This document shows, in pieces, positions 1 to 11,297 of a DNA stretch of 34,394 nucleotides (position 1 is the first letter of the stretch; every line of letters starts with the position of its first letter). Made by a program: the position numbers and the translations under genes. Origin of the DNA: Planctomycetota bacterium (GTDB lineage: Bacteria > Planctomycetota > Phycisphaerae > Sedimentisphaerales > Anaerobacaceae); the NCBI GenBank assembly GCA_023481165.1, contig JAMCWO010000353.1, positions 15,249 through 49,642 of the forward strand, in the 5' to 3' direction. The notes below the pieces were generated by a model. The model saw nothing but the letters and a program-made list of their open reading frames with translations. It ran no database searches and was not told the DNA's origin.

Positions 1-681
1 GGTGGCGCTGCGGGCTTTGAGACCTTTGCCGAAGCGCAGGCACTCGTAAGCCTTCTGCACGCGGTCCCAGCGGCTGTCCCGGTCCATGGCATAGAAACGG
101 CCCATCACCGTCGCGATCTTGCCGACGCCGATCTCGGCGGCCTTCTTCTCGACCTCGGTTACGTATCCCAGTCCGCTGTCGGGCGGCGAATCGCGGCCAT
201 CCGTGAAAGCATGGATGAAGACGTCCTTGAGGCCGTGGCGTTTGGCCAATTCCAAAAGTCCGTAGAGGTGCCCCAGCAGCGAATGGACGCCGATGTCGCT
301 GCACAAGCCCATGAGATGGACTTTGCCCTGGTGTTTCTTGACGAAACCGACGAGCTTGAGGAATTGCTCGTTCTGGAAGAAGGAGCCATCGCGGACGGCG
401 TGCGTCAGCCGGACCGACTCCTGGGGTACAACACGTCCGGCGCCGATGTTCTGGTGGCCGACCTCGCTGTTGCCCATTGTGCCGTCCGGCAGGCCCACGT
501 ATTCACCGTAGGTGTGGATCAGGCAATGCGGATATTCCGCCATCAGCATGGTGTCCACCGGGACACGGGCCCGCTTGATGGAGTTGTAGGGGTCCTCTTT
601 TGGGTCCGGATTATAACCCCAGCCGTCGCGGATGATGAGAATGCACGGCCTTTTCTTCAGCGCGATCTTCTCTTTTGCCAT
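1..681 (-). CDS. gpmI: 2,3-bisphosphoglycerate-independent phosphoglycerate mutase, N-terminal part (cut by window edge)
   Basis: Cytoplasmic glycolysis/gluconeogenesis enzyme that interconverts 3- and 2-phosphoglycerate using two Mn ions and a phosphoserine intermediate. The minus strand is open from the ATG at 681 to the left edge (227 codons). The translation has the alkaline-phosphatase-superfamily start with RDGWG at residues 18-22 (Asp19 a metal ligand), then MGNSEVGH at 69-76, where Ser72 is the catalytic phosphoserine, then HAFTDGRD and MGRFYAMDRDSRWDRV. These are hallmark iPGM motifs. Family length is about 510-550 residues, so more than half the protein, including the second metal-ligand set, lies outside the window. 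It is divergent from the TPR lipoprotein gene at 867, with 185 bp between them in which I see no gene. Confidence 0.96.
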   Translation of the reverse strand, partial: MAKEKIALKKRPCILIIRDGWGYNPDPKEDPYNSIKRARVPVDTMLMAEYPHCLIHTYGEYVGLPDGTMGNSEVGHQNIGAGRVVPQESVRLTHAVRDGSFFQNEQFLKLVGFVKKHQGKVHLMGLCSDIGVHSLLGHLYGLLELAKRHGLKDVFIHAFTDGRDSPPDSGLGYVTEVEKKAAEIGVGKIATVMGRFYAMDRDSRWDRVQKAYECLRFGKGLKARSAT

Positions 682-866
682 GTAGAACATGCCTTTCAAA
701 TGGTGCGATCTGGGCGAGGCGCAGGATTGGTCCCGCCGGGTACGCCAAGGGCTTCGTATCATATAGGCGGGGGCCGATGGTGTCAAATGCCTGTCCGATG
801 GCGGGGCTTTGACGCTGTGGCCGGGGCCGGTATAATGAGGAGCGTAGATGAAGATGACGAGGCCGG

Positions 867-1922
867 ATGGCAACGCGTCCGAGCCTGGCCTGTGGTCTGA
901 AAGGCAGCCTGTCAGTGTCCGAGGGAAACAACAGGGTCATTCCGGCGTGGTGGGGTATCCTCATGCTGGGGTTCTGCCTGCTGGCGGGCTGCACACCGCG
1001 GCGGCCGGCGACGGATTTGTACGTGGACGCCGTGGCCCTCCGCGAACTGGGCCAAAATGAGCTGGCTATCGGCAAGCTCAACGCCGTGATTGCGGCCGAC
1101 CCCGATTTCGCCCTCGCCTACGCGGAATTGGGCAAAGCCTACCAGGCTTTAGGGGATCAGGCGAAAGCTCTCACGGCCTTCGAGAAGGCGGCGCAATTAG
1201 CCCCGTGGTCGGCCCAGGATCATCTGAATCTGGCCCGGATTCACGAAACACTGGGCAATGATGCGCCGGCCGCCCAAGCGTATGCCCGTGCCGCCGAGCT
1301 GGATTCGAAGAGTTTCGCGGCCCTCATGGGCGCTGCCAGGTGTTACCTGAAGGCGGGCCAGTACGCCAAATCACAGATGTATTGTGAATTGGCCGAAAAA
1401 GCGGGAGCCAAACCGGAGGAAACGCTGTTCTTGCTGGCTCAGGCCCATGAGGCGCAGAAAGACTATGGGCGGGCCATCGAGGTTTATCGGCGTCTGCTAA
1501 CAGTCAACCGCGATGATCCGAACGTGCTGCGGTCCTTGGGCGTAGCTTACCTGAAAGCCGGGCAGTATGACCGGGCCAGGCAGATCTTGGCTCTGGTCGC
1601 CCAGAAGCGGCCCGAAGATGGGGCCGCCTTGCGCGATTTGGGCTACTGCTTTGTCAAACTTGGAGATAACGATCAGGCCATGCAGATGTACCGGAAAGCG
1701 GTCGATGTCGACGGCAAGGATTGGGAGGCTTGTCGCGGTCTGGGTGTCGCCCTGATGCTCAAGGCCCGCGAGACGCAGGATGGTGGCTTGGAGACAGAGG
1801 CTGTTCGGCAGTGGCAACGCTCTCTGCTCCTGAGGCCCGATCAGCCCAAGCGCGACGTGCTCGAAAAACTGATTCGCGAGCATTCCAAGTTGCAGAATTC
1901 CTTGGAGGGGCTAAACTATTAA
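867..1922 (+). CDS. TPR-repeat lipoprotein
   Basis: Predicted lipoprotein with tandem tetratricopeptide repeats, probably a periplasmic scaffold anchored to a membrane. The hydrophobic stretch at residues about 29-41 ends in the lipobox LLAGC with Cys42. From about residue 50 to 330 there are repeated TPR helices (A-x-x-x-L-G-x-A-Y type, for example AYAELGKAYQALGD and LRDLGYCFVKLGD), about seven or eight units. The ATG at 867 has GAGG a few bases upstream, but it gives a long N-region. A GTG at 915 would give a more normal 25-residue signal peptide, so the start is uncertain. lspA, the enzyme that would cleave this signal, starts 4 bp after the stop, which suggests co-transcription. No enzymatic domain is visible. 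Confidence 0.85.
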   Translation: MATRPSLACGLKGSLSVSEGNNRVIPAWWGILMLGFCLLAGCTPRRPATDLYVDAVALRELGQNELAIGKLNAVIAADPDFALAYAELGKAYQALGDQAKALTAFEKAAQLAPWSAQDHLNLARIHETLGNDAPAAQAYARAAELDSKSFAALMGAARCYLKAGQYAKSQMYCELAEKAGAKPEETLFLLAQAHEAQKDYGRAIEVYRRLLTVNRDDPNVLRSLGVAYLKAGQYDRARQILALVAQKRPEDGAALRDLGYCFVKLGDNDQAMQMYRKAVDVDGKDWEACRGLGVALMLKARETQDGGLETEAVRQWQRSLLLRPDQPKRDVLEKLIREHSKLQNSLEGLNY

Positions 1923-1926
1923 CGCC

Positions 1927-2511
1927 ATGGATTCAGGCAATCAAGACAGAACCGTTCCGAGTACATCATGCACGCCGTCCGAGGACCGCTCTCGAGTGGA
2001 GCTTCCGGACGCGATGGGACATTTGATCTTCTGGCCCATTTTGCTGCTTGGCCTGCTGGCGGATCTCGGCACGAAACGGGCCGTCTTCGCCTGGCTGGAA
2101 GACAAACCGGGCCAGAGCATCGAGATTCTCGGCGGTTTCCTCTCGTTCCGCCTGGCGTTGAACACGGGGGCGGCCTTCGGCATCGCTTCGGGTCATCTGC
2201 CGTTCCTGGTCGGTGTCTCCCTGGTCGCGCTGCTCGTCATCCTGGGCGTCTTCTTCTTCACGTCGGCACGCCAGCGCATCATGCAGGTATCATTGGGGCT
2301 GTTTGCGGCGGGCGTCAGCGGCAACTTGTGGGACCGGCTCTTCAACGGCGGGCAGGTCCGGGATTTTATCGACGTTGTCTACTGGCCGGGCCGGCACTGG
2401 CACACGTTCAACGTGGCCGATACCATGCTGTGCATCGCGGTCGGGCTGCTCGTCGTCGCGACCTTTTTCACTGGTTCGTCAGATCGAACACGTGCTCCGC
2501 AACAAAAATAG
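1927..2511 (+). CDS. lspA: Lipoprotein signal peptidase (signal peptidase II)
   Basis: Inner-membrane aspartyl protease that cleaves prolipoprotein signal peptides before the lipidated cysteine. The 194-residue protein has four hydrophobic segments and both conserved catalytic blocks: GNLWDRLFNGGQVRDFID (residues 132-149, Asp146) and FNVAD (161-165, Asp165). N-T-G-A-A-F-G at 79-85 is also typical. The first 29 residues are a polar extension not normally present. An internal ATG at 2014 (Met30, MGHLIFWP) would give a standard-length protein, and neither start has a convincing ribosome-binding site. The gene follows the TPR lipoprotein by 4 bp. Its 3' end overlaps the convergent bifunctional-nuclease gene by 44 bp. 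Confidence 0.95.
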   Translation: MDSGNQDRTVPSTSCTPSEDRSRVELPDAMGHLIFWPILLLGLLADLGTKRAVFAWLEDKPGQSIEILGGFLSFRLALNTGAAFGIASGHLPFLVGVSLVALLVILGVFFFTSARQRIMQVSLGLFAAGVSGNLWDRLFNGGQVRDFIDVVYWPGRHWHTFNVADTMLCIAVGLLVVATFFTGSSDRTRAPQQK

Positions 2512-2863
2512 GGGCGTCGATGGCGGCGCACAGCGCGATGGCGTCGGAGGGGCGTGAATCCACCTGAACCTTGCGGCCGTCGATGCTGAGATGAATCTTG
2601 GCGTAAAAGGTGTGGTTGCGGAGGTCGTCGATCACGATCCGCTCGACCTTGGCACCCAGACCCTCGATGACGTCGGCGAGCAAGTCGTGCGTCATGGGCC
2701 GGGGCGGTTTGATCCCCTTGAGCCGCCGGTCGATGGCGAAAATCTCCACGATGCCGATCACGATCGGAAACCCGCGCGTGCCGTGCCGCTCCTTCAGAAC
2801 GATCACCTGCTGATCGGAAGTCTCGTTGATGATGATCCGCGACAGTTCCACTTCCACTTCCAT
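2468..2863 (-). CDS. Bifunctional nuclease (BFN/DUF151) family protein
   Basis: 131-residue protein of the BFN/DUF151 family, some members of which have DNase/RNase activity; the physiological substrate is unclear. The family's core pattern is present: an N-terminal strand with LSRIIINE, then VIVLKERHGTRGFPIVIGIVEIFAI, RPMTHDLLADVIEGLGAKVERIVIDDLRNHTFYAKI and the C-terminal block VDSRPSDAIALCAAIDAPIFVAEHV. It lies 17 bp downstream of valS on the same strand and is probably its operon partner. Its last 44 bp overlap the 3' end of lspA on the other strand. It is about 30 residues shorter than many family members, which carry a C-terminal UVR-type tail. Confidence 0.88.
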   Translation of the reverse strand: MEVEVELSRIIINETSDQQVIVLKERHGTRGFPIVIGIVEIFAIDRRLKGIKPPRPMTHDLLADVIEGLGAKVERIVIDDLRNHTFYAKIHLSIDGRKVQVDSRPSDAIALCAAIDAPIFVAEHVFDLTNQ

Positions 2864-2880
2864 GGCATTTCCTCAATAGA

Positions 2881-5820
<2,940 letters not shown>

Positions 5821-5844
5821 CGCGCATCCAACTCAAGTACGGCC

Positions 5845-5875
5845 AAAAAAAATCCGGCAGACACGTGTCTGCCGG
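5845..5875 (-). terminator. Intrinsic terminator between rho and valS
   Basis: A perfect 22-bp inverted repeat at 5854-5875 (arms CCGGCAGACAC / GTGTCTGCCGG) is followed on the minus strand by A and then eight T (5845-5852 on the plus strand read A). It lies 77 bp after the rho stop and about 25 bp before the valS start, so it should end rho transcripts or attenuate read-through into valS. A further imperfect stem (GAGCGC/GCGCTC flanked by GTCCCC/GGGGAC) lies just before it at about 5897-5945. Confidence 0.88.
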
Positions 5876-5951
5876 AGGTCATGTTAATGGGATAGAGGTC
5901 CCCTGTAAAGAGCGCGGTAAACCAGCGCTCCCTGCAGGCCGGGGACTGTTA

Positions 5952-7505
5952 TCAGTCCAGGTTCATGGTCATGAGGAACTCGGCGTTCGTCCGCGTCTTG
6001 GCCAACCGGCTCTTGAGCAGCTCTACCGCCTCCACGGGGTTCAAGTCGCTCAGGACGCGGCGGAGCCGATAGACCAGCTCCAGCTCTTTCGGATCGAGCA
6101 GCAATTCCTCGCGGCGCGTGCCGCTGCGGGTGATCTCGATGGCCGGCCAGACGCGCCGGTCGACCAGCCGCCGGTCCAGGTGCAATTCCATGTTGCCGGT
6201 GGCCTTGAACTCTTCGAAAATCACTTCGTCCATCTTGGAGCCGGTGTCGATCAGGGCGGTCGCGAAGATGCTCAGGGAGCCGCCTTCCTCGATCTTGCGG
6301 GCGGCGCCGAAGAACTTCTTGGGCATCTGCATCGCGCCGGCATCCACACCGCCGGTCAGAATACGGCCGGAGTGCGGCGTCTCGTTGTTGTACGCCCGCG
6401 CCAGACGGGTGATCGAGTCGAGCAGGATCACGACATCCGTGCCGTACTCGACCATGCGCTTGGCCTTCTCGATCACGATCTCGGCCACCTGGCAGTGCCG
6501 GGCGGCGGGCTCGTCGAACGTCGAGCTGATGACCTCGACGCTATCGGCGGTCTTGCGCTCCATTTCCGTCACTTCCTCGGGCCGCTCGTCGATCAGCAGC
6601 ACGATCAGCTTTACTTCCGGATGGTTCGTGCTGATCGCGTTGGCCATCTTCTGCAGCAGGATCGTCTTGCCGGTACGCGGCGGGGCGACGATCAGGCCGC
6701 GCTGGCCCTTGCCCACCGGCGTCACCAGGTCGATGATCCGCATGTTCAGCTCATCGGAGGTTGTCTCGAGGATCAGGCGCTGCTCCGGGTGCAGGGGGGT
6801 CAGGTCGCTGAAGACGACCTTGTCCGCCAGCAGGTCGGGATTCTCGAAGTTGATCGCCTCGACGCGCAGCAGGGCGAAATACTTCTCGGAATCCTTGGGC
6901 GGCCGGATTTGTCCCGAGACAATGTTGCCGGTCCGCAATCCGAAGCGTCGAATCTGCGACGGGGAGACGTAAATGTCATCCGAAGAGGACAGGTAGTTGT
7001 AATTCGGGTTGCGCAGGAAGCCGTAGCCGTCCGGCAGGACCTCCAGTACGCCTTCCCCGTACATCAGACCGTTCTGGCGGATACGCTCTTTGAGGATGCG
7101 GAAAATCAGGTCCTGCTTCTTCAGGGCGCTGTATTCCGTAATCCCTTCCTTCTTGGCCATCTCGTGCAACTCGGCCACGGTCAGCCGCTGCAAGTCCGTC
7201 AGGTACAGGTTGCCCTTTTTGATGCGCTCGTACTTGGCGTGCGTGGACTCCTCGTCGGTCAGTTCCACCCCCTCTTCCGAGACTTCGACCGTCGCGGCCG
7301 GTTCGTCGAAACCCTCGGACGACTCCGCCTCTGTCTCGGCCTCGGGTTCCGCCTCCACCGGCGGATCATCTTCCATCGGTGTGACGTTATCGCTATCCGG
7401 CATGTCCTCTGATTGCTCGCCTTGCTCGACCTGCTCTTCCATCAGCTCGTCCTCTGCCGGCTTCCTCTTCGTTCCTTTCCGCTTGGTTGTTCTGGCCTTC
7501 GCCAT
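5952..7505 (-). CDS. rho: Transcription termination factor Rho
   Basis: RNA-dependent hexameric ATPase that terminates transcription. The start chosen is the ATG at 7505 ([10 protein letters not shown]...), preceded by AAAAAGGAG with 5-7 nt spacing; upstream codons look non-coding. The product is 517 residues: a basic then strongly acidic, low-complexity N-terminal extension (1 to about 105); the Rho N-terminal helical domain ([20 protein letters not shown]); the cold-shock-like RNA-binding domain ([16 protein letters not shown]); and the RecA-like ATPase with Walker A APPRTGKT (Lys near residue 280), Walker [27 protein letters not shown] and the C-terminal [21 protein letters not shown]. The extension makes it about 100 residues longer than E. 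coli Rho, as in several high-GC phyla. coaE lies upstream on the same strand, 216 bp away. Confidence 0.98.
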   Translation of the reverse strand: MAKARTTKRKGTKRKPAEDELMEEQVEQGEQSEDMPDSDNVTPMEDDPPVEAEPEAETEAESSEGFDEPAATVEVSEEGVELTDEESTHAKYERIKKGNLYLTDLQRLTVAELHEMAKKEGITEYSALKKQDLIFRILKERIRQNGLMYGEGVLEVLPDGYGFLRNPNYNYLSSSDDIYVSPSQIRRFGLRTGNIVSGQIRPPKDSEKYFALLRVEAINFENPDLLADKVVFSDLTPLHPEQRLILETTSDELNMRIIDLVTPVGKGQRGLIVAPPRTGKTILLQKMANAISTNHPEVKLIVLLIDERPEEVTEMERKTADSVEVISSTFDEPAARHCQVAEIVIEKAKRMVEYGTDVVILLDSITRLARAYNNETPHSGRILTGGVDAGAMQMPKKFFGAARKIEEGGSLSIFATALIDTGSKMDEVIFEEFKATGNMELHLDRRLVDRRVWPAIEITRSGTRREELLLDPKELELVYRLRRVLSDLNPVEAVELLKSRLAKTRTNAEFLMTMNLD

Positions 7506-7721
7506 AACTACTCCTTTTTCTGTTACGTGATTCTTCTGGCACCCTTGCCCCTGTTCGTGCAGGCAGGAACCTGCTCCCACAGATGCGGGCAACACGCCTG
7601 TCGCCGCGGCGTGCCGCGTTCTTCTCTTGATGCTTCGGCGGGATTGGAGCCTCGAGCTACACCACCAAGCAGTATGGCTCACGAAAGCGGATTTCGCCGC
7701 ACTACTTCCAAATGAGCCAAA

Positions 7722-8342
7722 CTACCTGCTTCTAGCTATATCAGAGAAGATATCTTGGATTTGCCTGACCAACGTCAAGAAGTCAGAGTTGTTGTCCACC
7801 GTATTATCGGCCAACCGGGACTTCTTGTCCAGCGAAATTTGAAATTTTTCGCGAATTTTGATTCCTTGCTCATCCAGGAGGCCTGCCTGCTTCGCCCGGC
7901 GGGCTCGTTGCGCGGCCTCGCACTTCACAAAGATCAGCCGATCGCAACGGCTTGCCCAGCCAACTTCCACCAGCAGGGGCATATCAAGTACAATCGCTTG
8001 GACGTGTGTACATTGGTTATACTCGGCAATCAGCTCCTCGGTTCGCTCGAGCACGCGTGGGTGAATCACTTTGTTCAACGCGCACAACTTCTCGGCATCG
8101 GCAAAAACGAGCTGCCCCAACCTGGTGCGGTCGATCCGGCCGGACGAGTCCAGAATCGCCGCGCCAAACTGCCGCACGAGCTCGTTGCGAATCGACTCCT
8201 GCTCCAGCAGATCATGGGCGATCGCGTCCGCACGGATCACCGCGCAGCCCAGCTTTTCGAATTCCGCCGCGACGGTGCTCTTGCCGGACGCAATACCGCC
8301 AATAATCCCGATAATTGGCTTTTTTCTGGGATTGCTCACCAT
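7722..8342 (-). CDS. coaE: Dephospho-CoA kinase
   Basis: Last step of coenzyme A synthesis: phosphorylates the 3'-OH of dephospho-CoA. The P-loop GGIASGKST lies at residues 15-23 of the 206-residue product. It is followed by the CoaE signatures CAVIRADAIAHDLL, RIDRTRLGQLVFAD, LNKVIHPRVLE and VLDMPLLVEVGW, and by a lid region with KCEAAQRARRAK. The ATG at 8342 is chosen because the conserved strand begins a few residues later. An upstream ATG at 8408 would add 22 residues of unconvincing sequence. No Shine-Dalgarno is visible before 8342; instead a 17-bp palindrome occupies that position. The gene follows the TPR/transglutaminase-like gene by 62 bp. Confidence 0.95.
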   Translation of the reverse strand: MVSNPRKKPIIGIIGGIASGKSTVAAEFEKLGCAVIRADAIAHDLLEQESIRNELVRQFGAAILDSSGRIDRTRLGQLVFADAEKLCALNKVIHPRVLERTEELIAEYNQCTHVQAIVLDMPLLVEVGWASRCDRLIFVKCEAAQRARRAKQAGLLDEQGIKIREKFQISLDKKSRLADNTVDNNSDFLTLVRQIQDIFSDIARSR

Positions 8343-8343
8343 G

Positions 8344-8360
8344 AAGCAGTCAGACTGCTT
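8344..8360. promoter_or_regulatory. Palindrome abutting the coaE start codon
   Basis: AAGCAGTC-A-GACTGCTT is a perfect 8+1+8 inverted repeat ending 1 nt before the coaE ATG on the minus strand. It occupies the space where a ribosome-binding site would be. It could be an operator or a start-codon-proximal RNA hairpin (6-bp stem, 5-nt loop). Function is inferred only from symmetry and position. Confidence 0.35.
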
Positions 8361-8404
8361 ACTCCCATGTAGCGCCGGTATTGTACCGGGAGTCTCTCCG
8401 GGTG

Positions 8405-10045
8405 TCAAGAGGCTCCGACATCATTTCTTTGCCGTGCGTTCTTCAACCCGCTCTGGATGGCCTTGACCAGGTCCTCCGACACCTTGGCCCCAAGCTTGTT
8501 GGCCATGACTACGTGGCTCCAGGCAAGGTCGTACTTGCCGAGCTGGTAGAACCCATACGCCAGCGCGTGATGCGCGTCCCCGTTCTTGGGGTTCGCTTGG
8601 ACCGCCTGGAGATGCGCCTTGACGGCCTGATCGAAGTCGCCTTTGTTGAGGTAAGCCGAACCGAGGTTCATCAGGACTCCCGGGTTGTCCGGCTGGACCA
8701 CGGCCGCACGCTGGAAGTACTGAATCGCTAGATCGTAGTTGCCCTGGTCAAAGTAGATCGCGCCGAGGTCCGCCAAGGCCAGCAGCAAGTCGGGTTTGAG
8801 CACCAGGGCCTGGGTCAACGCCTGAATGGCCTCATTGACGCGTCCCAGCTTCTTGAGACAAGTTCCCATGCCATGATACGCTTCCGGCGTGTTGGGCTTG
8901 AGGCTCTGGGCCTTGCGGAAGTGCTCCAGACCCTTTTCGTACTGACCCATTCTGTAGTACACGTCGCCCAGTTGGAGATAGACCGGAACATTTTGCCCAT
9001 CGAGAGCAATCGCTCGATTCAGTTCCGAGAGGGCCCCGCCGTATTGCTCCTGCCGCGTGAAAAGGACCGCCATGCTGCGGTGCGCGTCCACGAAGTTGGG
9101 ATCGAACTGAATGGCCTGCCGGTACGAGGAGGCGGCGGCGTTCAGCTCGTTGCGCACCAGGTAGGCATTGCCGAGGTTGTAGTGCGTCTTGGGGTCGTTC
9201 GGATTCAGTTGCAGGGCGGCCCGGTATTGTTGGACGGCGTCGTCCACGCGGTTTCTCTGCAGATAGATGTTGCCCAGGTTCGTCCGGGATTCCGAGAGGG
9301 TGGGATTGATGGCGACGGCCCTCTCCAGCGCCACCAGGGCGGTGTCCGTGTCCCCGATCTCCAGGTACACCGTCCCCAGATTATTGAAAAAGCAGCCGAG
9401 AGTCTGACGCTTGGTCAGGTTCTTCATGTACGCGGAGTTGCCGCCATCCTCCGGAACATGGAACATTTTGAGGTAGTGCGCCTCCGGCGGATTGGCGCCG
9501 CGGCTGGTCGTCTCGATGTTGAAACGGACACGGCCCTTTTCATAGCGGACGAAGAAGTGGCCGGGAACGACGACGCCGTAAAGGTCCAGGCCCAGCCGTT
9601 CCCCGATGGACAGGTACAGGATCGAGAGACTCAGGCAATATCCCTCCCGCCGATCCATCACGGAATGAAGGAATAAATCATTCGCATCGTGGGGGTGCAA
9701 CACCGGTTTGAAGCCCAGCTCATCGAAGAGATACTCGTTGATCACGGGGATGGCCCGATGGTCGAGCGGCAGCCGCCGTTGCCGCAGCCGCGTCTCAATC
9801 ACCAGGGCCATGGTGTCCAGCCGCTCGAGGTAGCGGCGGCCCTGGACGAAGTCGCTCCAGTATTCCGAGGAGATCAATGTCGCGGTGGCCAGGTCGATCT
9901 GCTCTTCCGGCAACCGCAACACCTCTTCGAGCGAGGTGACGTTCAATCCCATTTTGCCGGCGTTGGCAAGCTCTGCCCGTTGTCCGAAAGCCGCCGGGCC
10001 CGCGAGGCCCAGGACAATAGCGATGCTGACGAGGACGCTCTTCAT
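8405..10045 (-). CDS. Exported transglutaminase-like (SirB1-type) / TPR protein
   Basis: 546-residue exported protein. Residues 1-21 form a signal peptide (MKSVLVSIAIVLGLAGPAAFG) and the ATG has AAAGGAG upstream. Residues about 30-200 resemble the SirB1/transglutaminase-like fold: an alpha-helical lead, DRREGYCLSLSILYLSIGERLGL with Cys137, then GVVVPGHFFVRYE with His163 and a polar third position around N176/E178, so a Cys-His pair is retained. From about residue 215 to 520 there are about nine or ten TPR units (FNNLGTVYLEIGDTDTALVALERAV and following). SirB1-like domains followed by TPRs are known, but most SirB1 proteins lack a clear catalytic Cys. Function is unknown; a cysteine hydrolase or acyl-transfer role is possible. 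It is the first gene of the coaE/rho-direction series and divergent from the gene at 10132. Confidence 0.82.
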   Translation of the reverse strand: MKSVLVSIAIVLGLAGPAAFGQRAELANAGKMGLNVTSLEEVLRLPEEQIDLATATLISSEYWSDFVQGRRYLERLDTMALVIETRLRQRRLPLDHRAIPVINEYLFDELGFKPVLHPHDANDLFLHSVMDRREGYCLSLSILYLSIGERLGLDLYGVVVPGHFFVRYEKGRVRFNIETTSRGANPPEAHYLKMFHVPEDGGNSAYMKNLTKRQTLGCFFNNLGTVYLEIGDTDTALVALERAVAINPTLSESRTNLGNIYLQRNRVDDAVQQYRAALQLNPNDPKTHYNLGNAYLVRNELNAAASSYRQAIQFDPNFVDAHRSMAVLFTRQEQYGGALSELNRAIALDGQNVPVYLQLGDVYYRMGQYEKGLEHFRKAQSLKPNTPEAYHGMGTCLKKLGRVNEAIQALTQALVLKPDLLLALADLGAIYFDQGNYDLAIQYFQRAAVVQPDNPGVLMNLGSAYLNKGDFDQAVKAHLQAVQANPKNGDAHHALAYGFYQLGKYDLAWSHVVMANKLGAKVSEDLVKAIQSGLKNARQRNDVGAS

Positions 10046-10131
10046 GGACTCCTTTCTGTGATTCCCTCTTGCACAATTGTAGCCGCGTCCGTAGTCTATT
10101 CAACCAAAATCCCGATTGTCAGGAGGACACT

Positions 10132-10902
10132 ATGAGAGTGACCAGTCTTGCCATTATCGTTGTAACCGGCTTGCTGGGGGGCGGATGCCACCAGACGGCG
10201 AGGCCGCCCGAGAGCGCCGGGAAGACCCAGGCTCAGGCGGAGCCCCAGTCCGCGTCCGTCCAAGCTCCACCCGTTCAGGCCGCGCCGGCCGCGACTGCCG
10301 AGAAGACCGAAGTGAAGCCTGCCCCTGCTCCGGAAACCGGCCGCCAGATCAGTCTTTTCGACGGCAAGACCCTGGGGCAGTGGAAGGTGACGGACTTCGG
10401 CGGCCAGGGGGAAGTCTCGGTCAAGGACGGCGCCATCCACATGGCGACGGGCAGCTACATGACCGGCATCACCTGGACCGGCCCGGTCATCCGCATGAAC
10501 TACGAGATCACGCTGGAGGCGATGCGCGTCGAGGGGAGCGATTTCTTCTGCGGCCTGACGTTCCCGGTCGGCGAGAAGCCCTGCACCCTGATCCTGGGCG
10601 GCTGGGGCGGCAGTCTCTGCGGCCTGTCGAGCATCGACCATTTCGATGCCTCCGAGAATTCGACGACGCGGATGATCAGCTTCGAGAACGGCAAATGGTA
10701 CCGTGTCCGGCTGCGGGTGGTTCCCAACCGGATTCAGGCGTGGTTGAACGATGAAGACCTCGTCGATGCGGACATCACCGACAAGAATATCGATATCCGA
10801 ATCGAAGTCGAAGCATCGAAGCCGCTGGGCATTGCCACGTGGAACACCGCCGGCGCGGTCCGCAACATCAAGCTCAAGAAGCTACCGGACGATGCCCCGT
10901 AG
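10132..10902 (+). CDS. Lipoprotein with DUF1080 (3-keto-disaccharide hydrolase) domain
   Basis: 256-residue predicted lipoprotein. The ATG at 10132 is fixed by a strong AGGAGG 6 nt upstream. The signal sequence ends in GLLGGGC with Cys19, followed by a Pro/Ala/Gln-rich linker to about residue 82. Then comes a DUF1080-type concanavalin-like sandwich beginning ISLFDGKTLGQWKV and ending AVRNIKLKKLP. DUF1080 proteins cleave 3-keto-glycosides, some by beta-elimination; this one is a distant member, so activity is uncertain. It stands alone on the plus strand, divergent from the TPR gene, and faces yggU across a palindromic repeat. Confidence 0.75.
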   Translation: MRVTSLAIIVVTGLLGGGCHQTARPPESAGKTQAQAEPQSASVQAPPVQAAPAATAEKTEVKPAPAPETGRQISLFDGKTLGQWKVTDFGGQGEVSVKDGAIHMATGSYMTGITWTGPVIRMNYEITLEAMRVEGSDFFCGLTFPVGEKPCTLILGGWGGSLCGLSSIDHFDASENSTTRMISFENGKWYRVRLRVVPNRIQAWLNDEDLVDADITDKNIDIRIEVEASKPLGIATWNTAGAVRNIKLKKLPDDAP

Positions 10903-10927
10903 CGGCCGGCGTGGTTTGCCGTGATGC

Positions 10928-10991
10928 CGTAGGGGCAACCCCCCGTGGTTGCCCTCCAGGGATGGGCAGGCACGGGGGCCTGCCCCTACGG
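10928..10991. repeat. Palindromic (REP-like) intergenic element
   Basis: A 64-bp imperfect inverted repeat. The outer arms CCGTAGGGGCA (10928-10938) and TGCCCCTACGG (10981-10991) are perfect complements. Inside are two mini-hairpins, GCAACC...GGTTGC and GCAGGC...GCCTGC, which can also pair with each other. It lies between two convergent genes and could serve as a bidirectional terminator. Its right arm contains the TAG stop of yggU. Confidence 0.8.
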
Positions 10992-11297
10992 GCCTAGTCC
11001 CAGACGCTCCAGCAGTTGGGCTGTCGAGACGCCGGCGACCTTTACCTGTTTGACCGGATTGGTGTGGCCGGAAACGATCTCGATGGCGTTCTTCTTTACA
11101 CCCAGCTCCTGGGCCAGATAAGCGATCAGGCACTCATTGGCCTTACCCTTTTCGGGTGCCGCGGCCACTCGAATTTTGATCATGTCTCCCAGGACACCGG
11201 CGACCACCGTACGGCTGCTGCCCGGAACGATCTTGGCCGTGAAGACCACGCCCTCCGCATTCTCAACGACGGCCGGACCGGACGCAGAAGGGGTCAT
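10986..11297 (-). CDS. yggU: DUF167 / UPF0235 (YggU) family protein
   Basis: 103-residue member of the small alpha/beta DUF167 family of unknown biochemical function. The recognisable block is FTAKIVPGSSRTVVAGVLGDMIKIRVAAAPEKGKANECLIAYLAQELGV, then IEIVSGHTNPVKQVKVAG. It overlaps the upstream unknown gene by 4 bp (ATGA), so the two are translationally coupled. The stop codon and last residue lie inside the palindromic element at 10928-10991, so the C-terminus has been set by that element. Confidence 0.9.
   Translation of the reverse strand: MTPSASGPAVVENAEGVVFTAKIVPGSSRTVVAGVLGDMIKIRVAAAPEKGKANECLIAYLAQELGVKKNAIEIVSGHTNPVKQVKVAGVSTAQLLERLGLGP

Noticed and set aside
211-900. 229-codon plus-strand frame at the left edge
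   Set aside because: Opposite strand is gpmI with its catalytic motifs; this frame is the complement.
5865-7412. Long plus-strand open frame opposite rho
   Set aside because: It is the antisense shadow of rho; composition is biased, there is no motif and no ribosome-binding site, while the minus strand encodes an unmistakable Rho.
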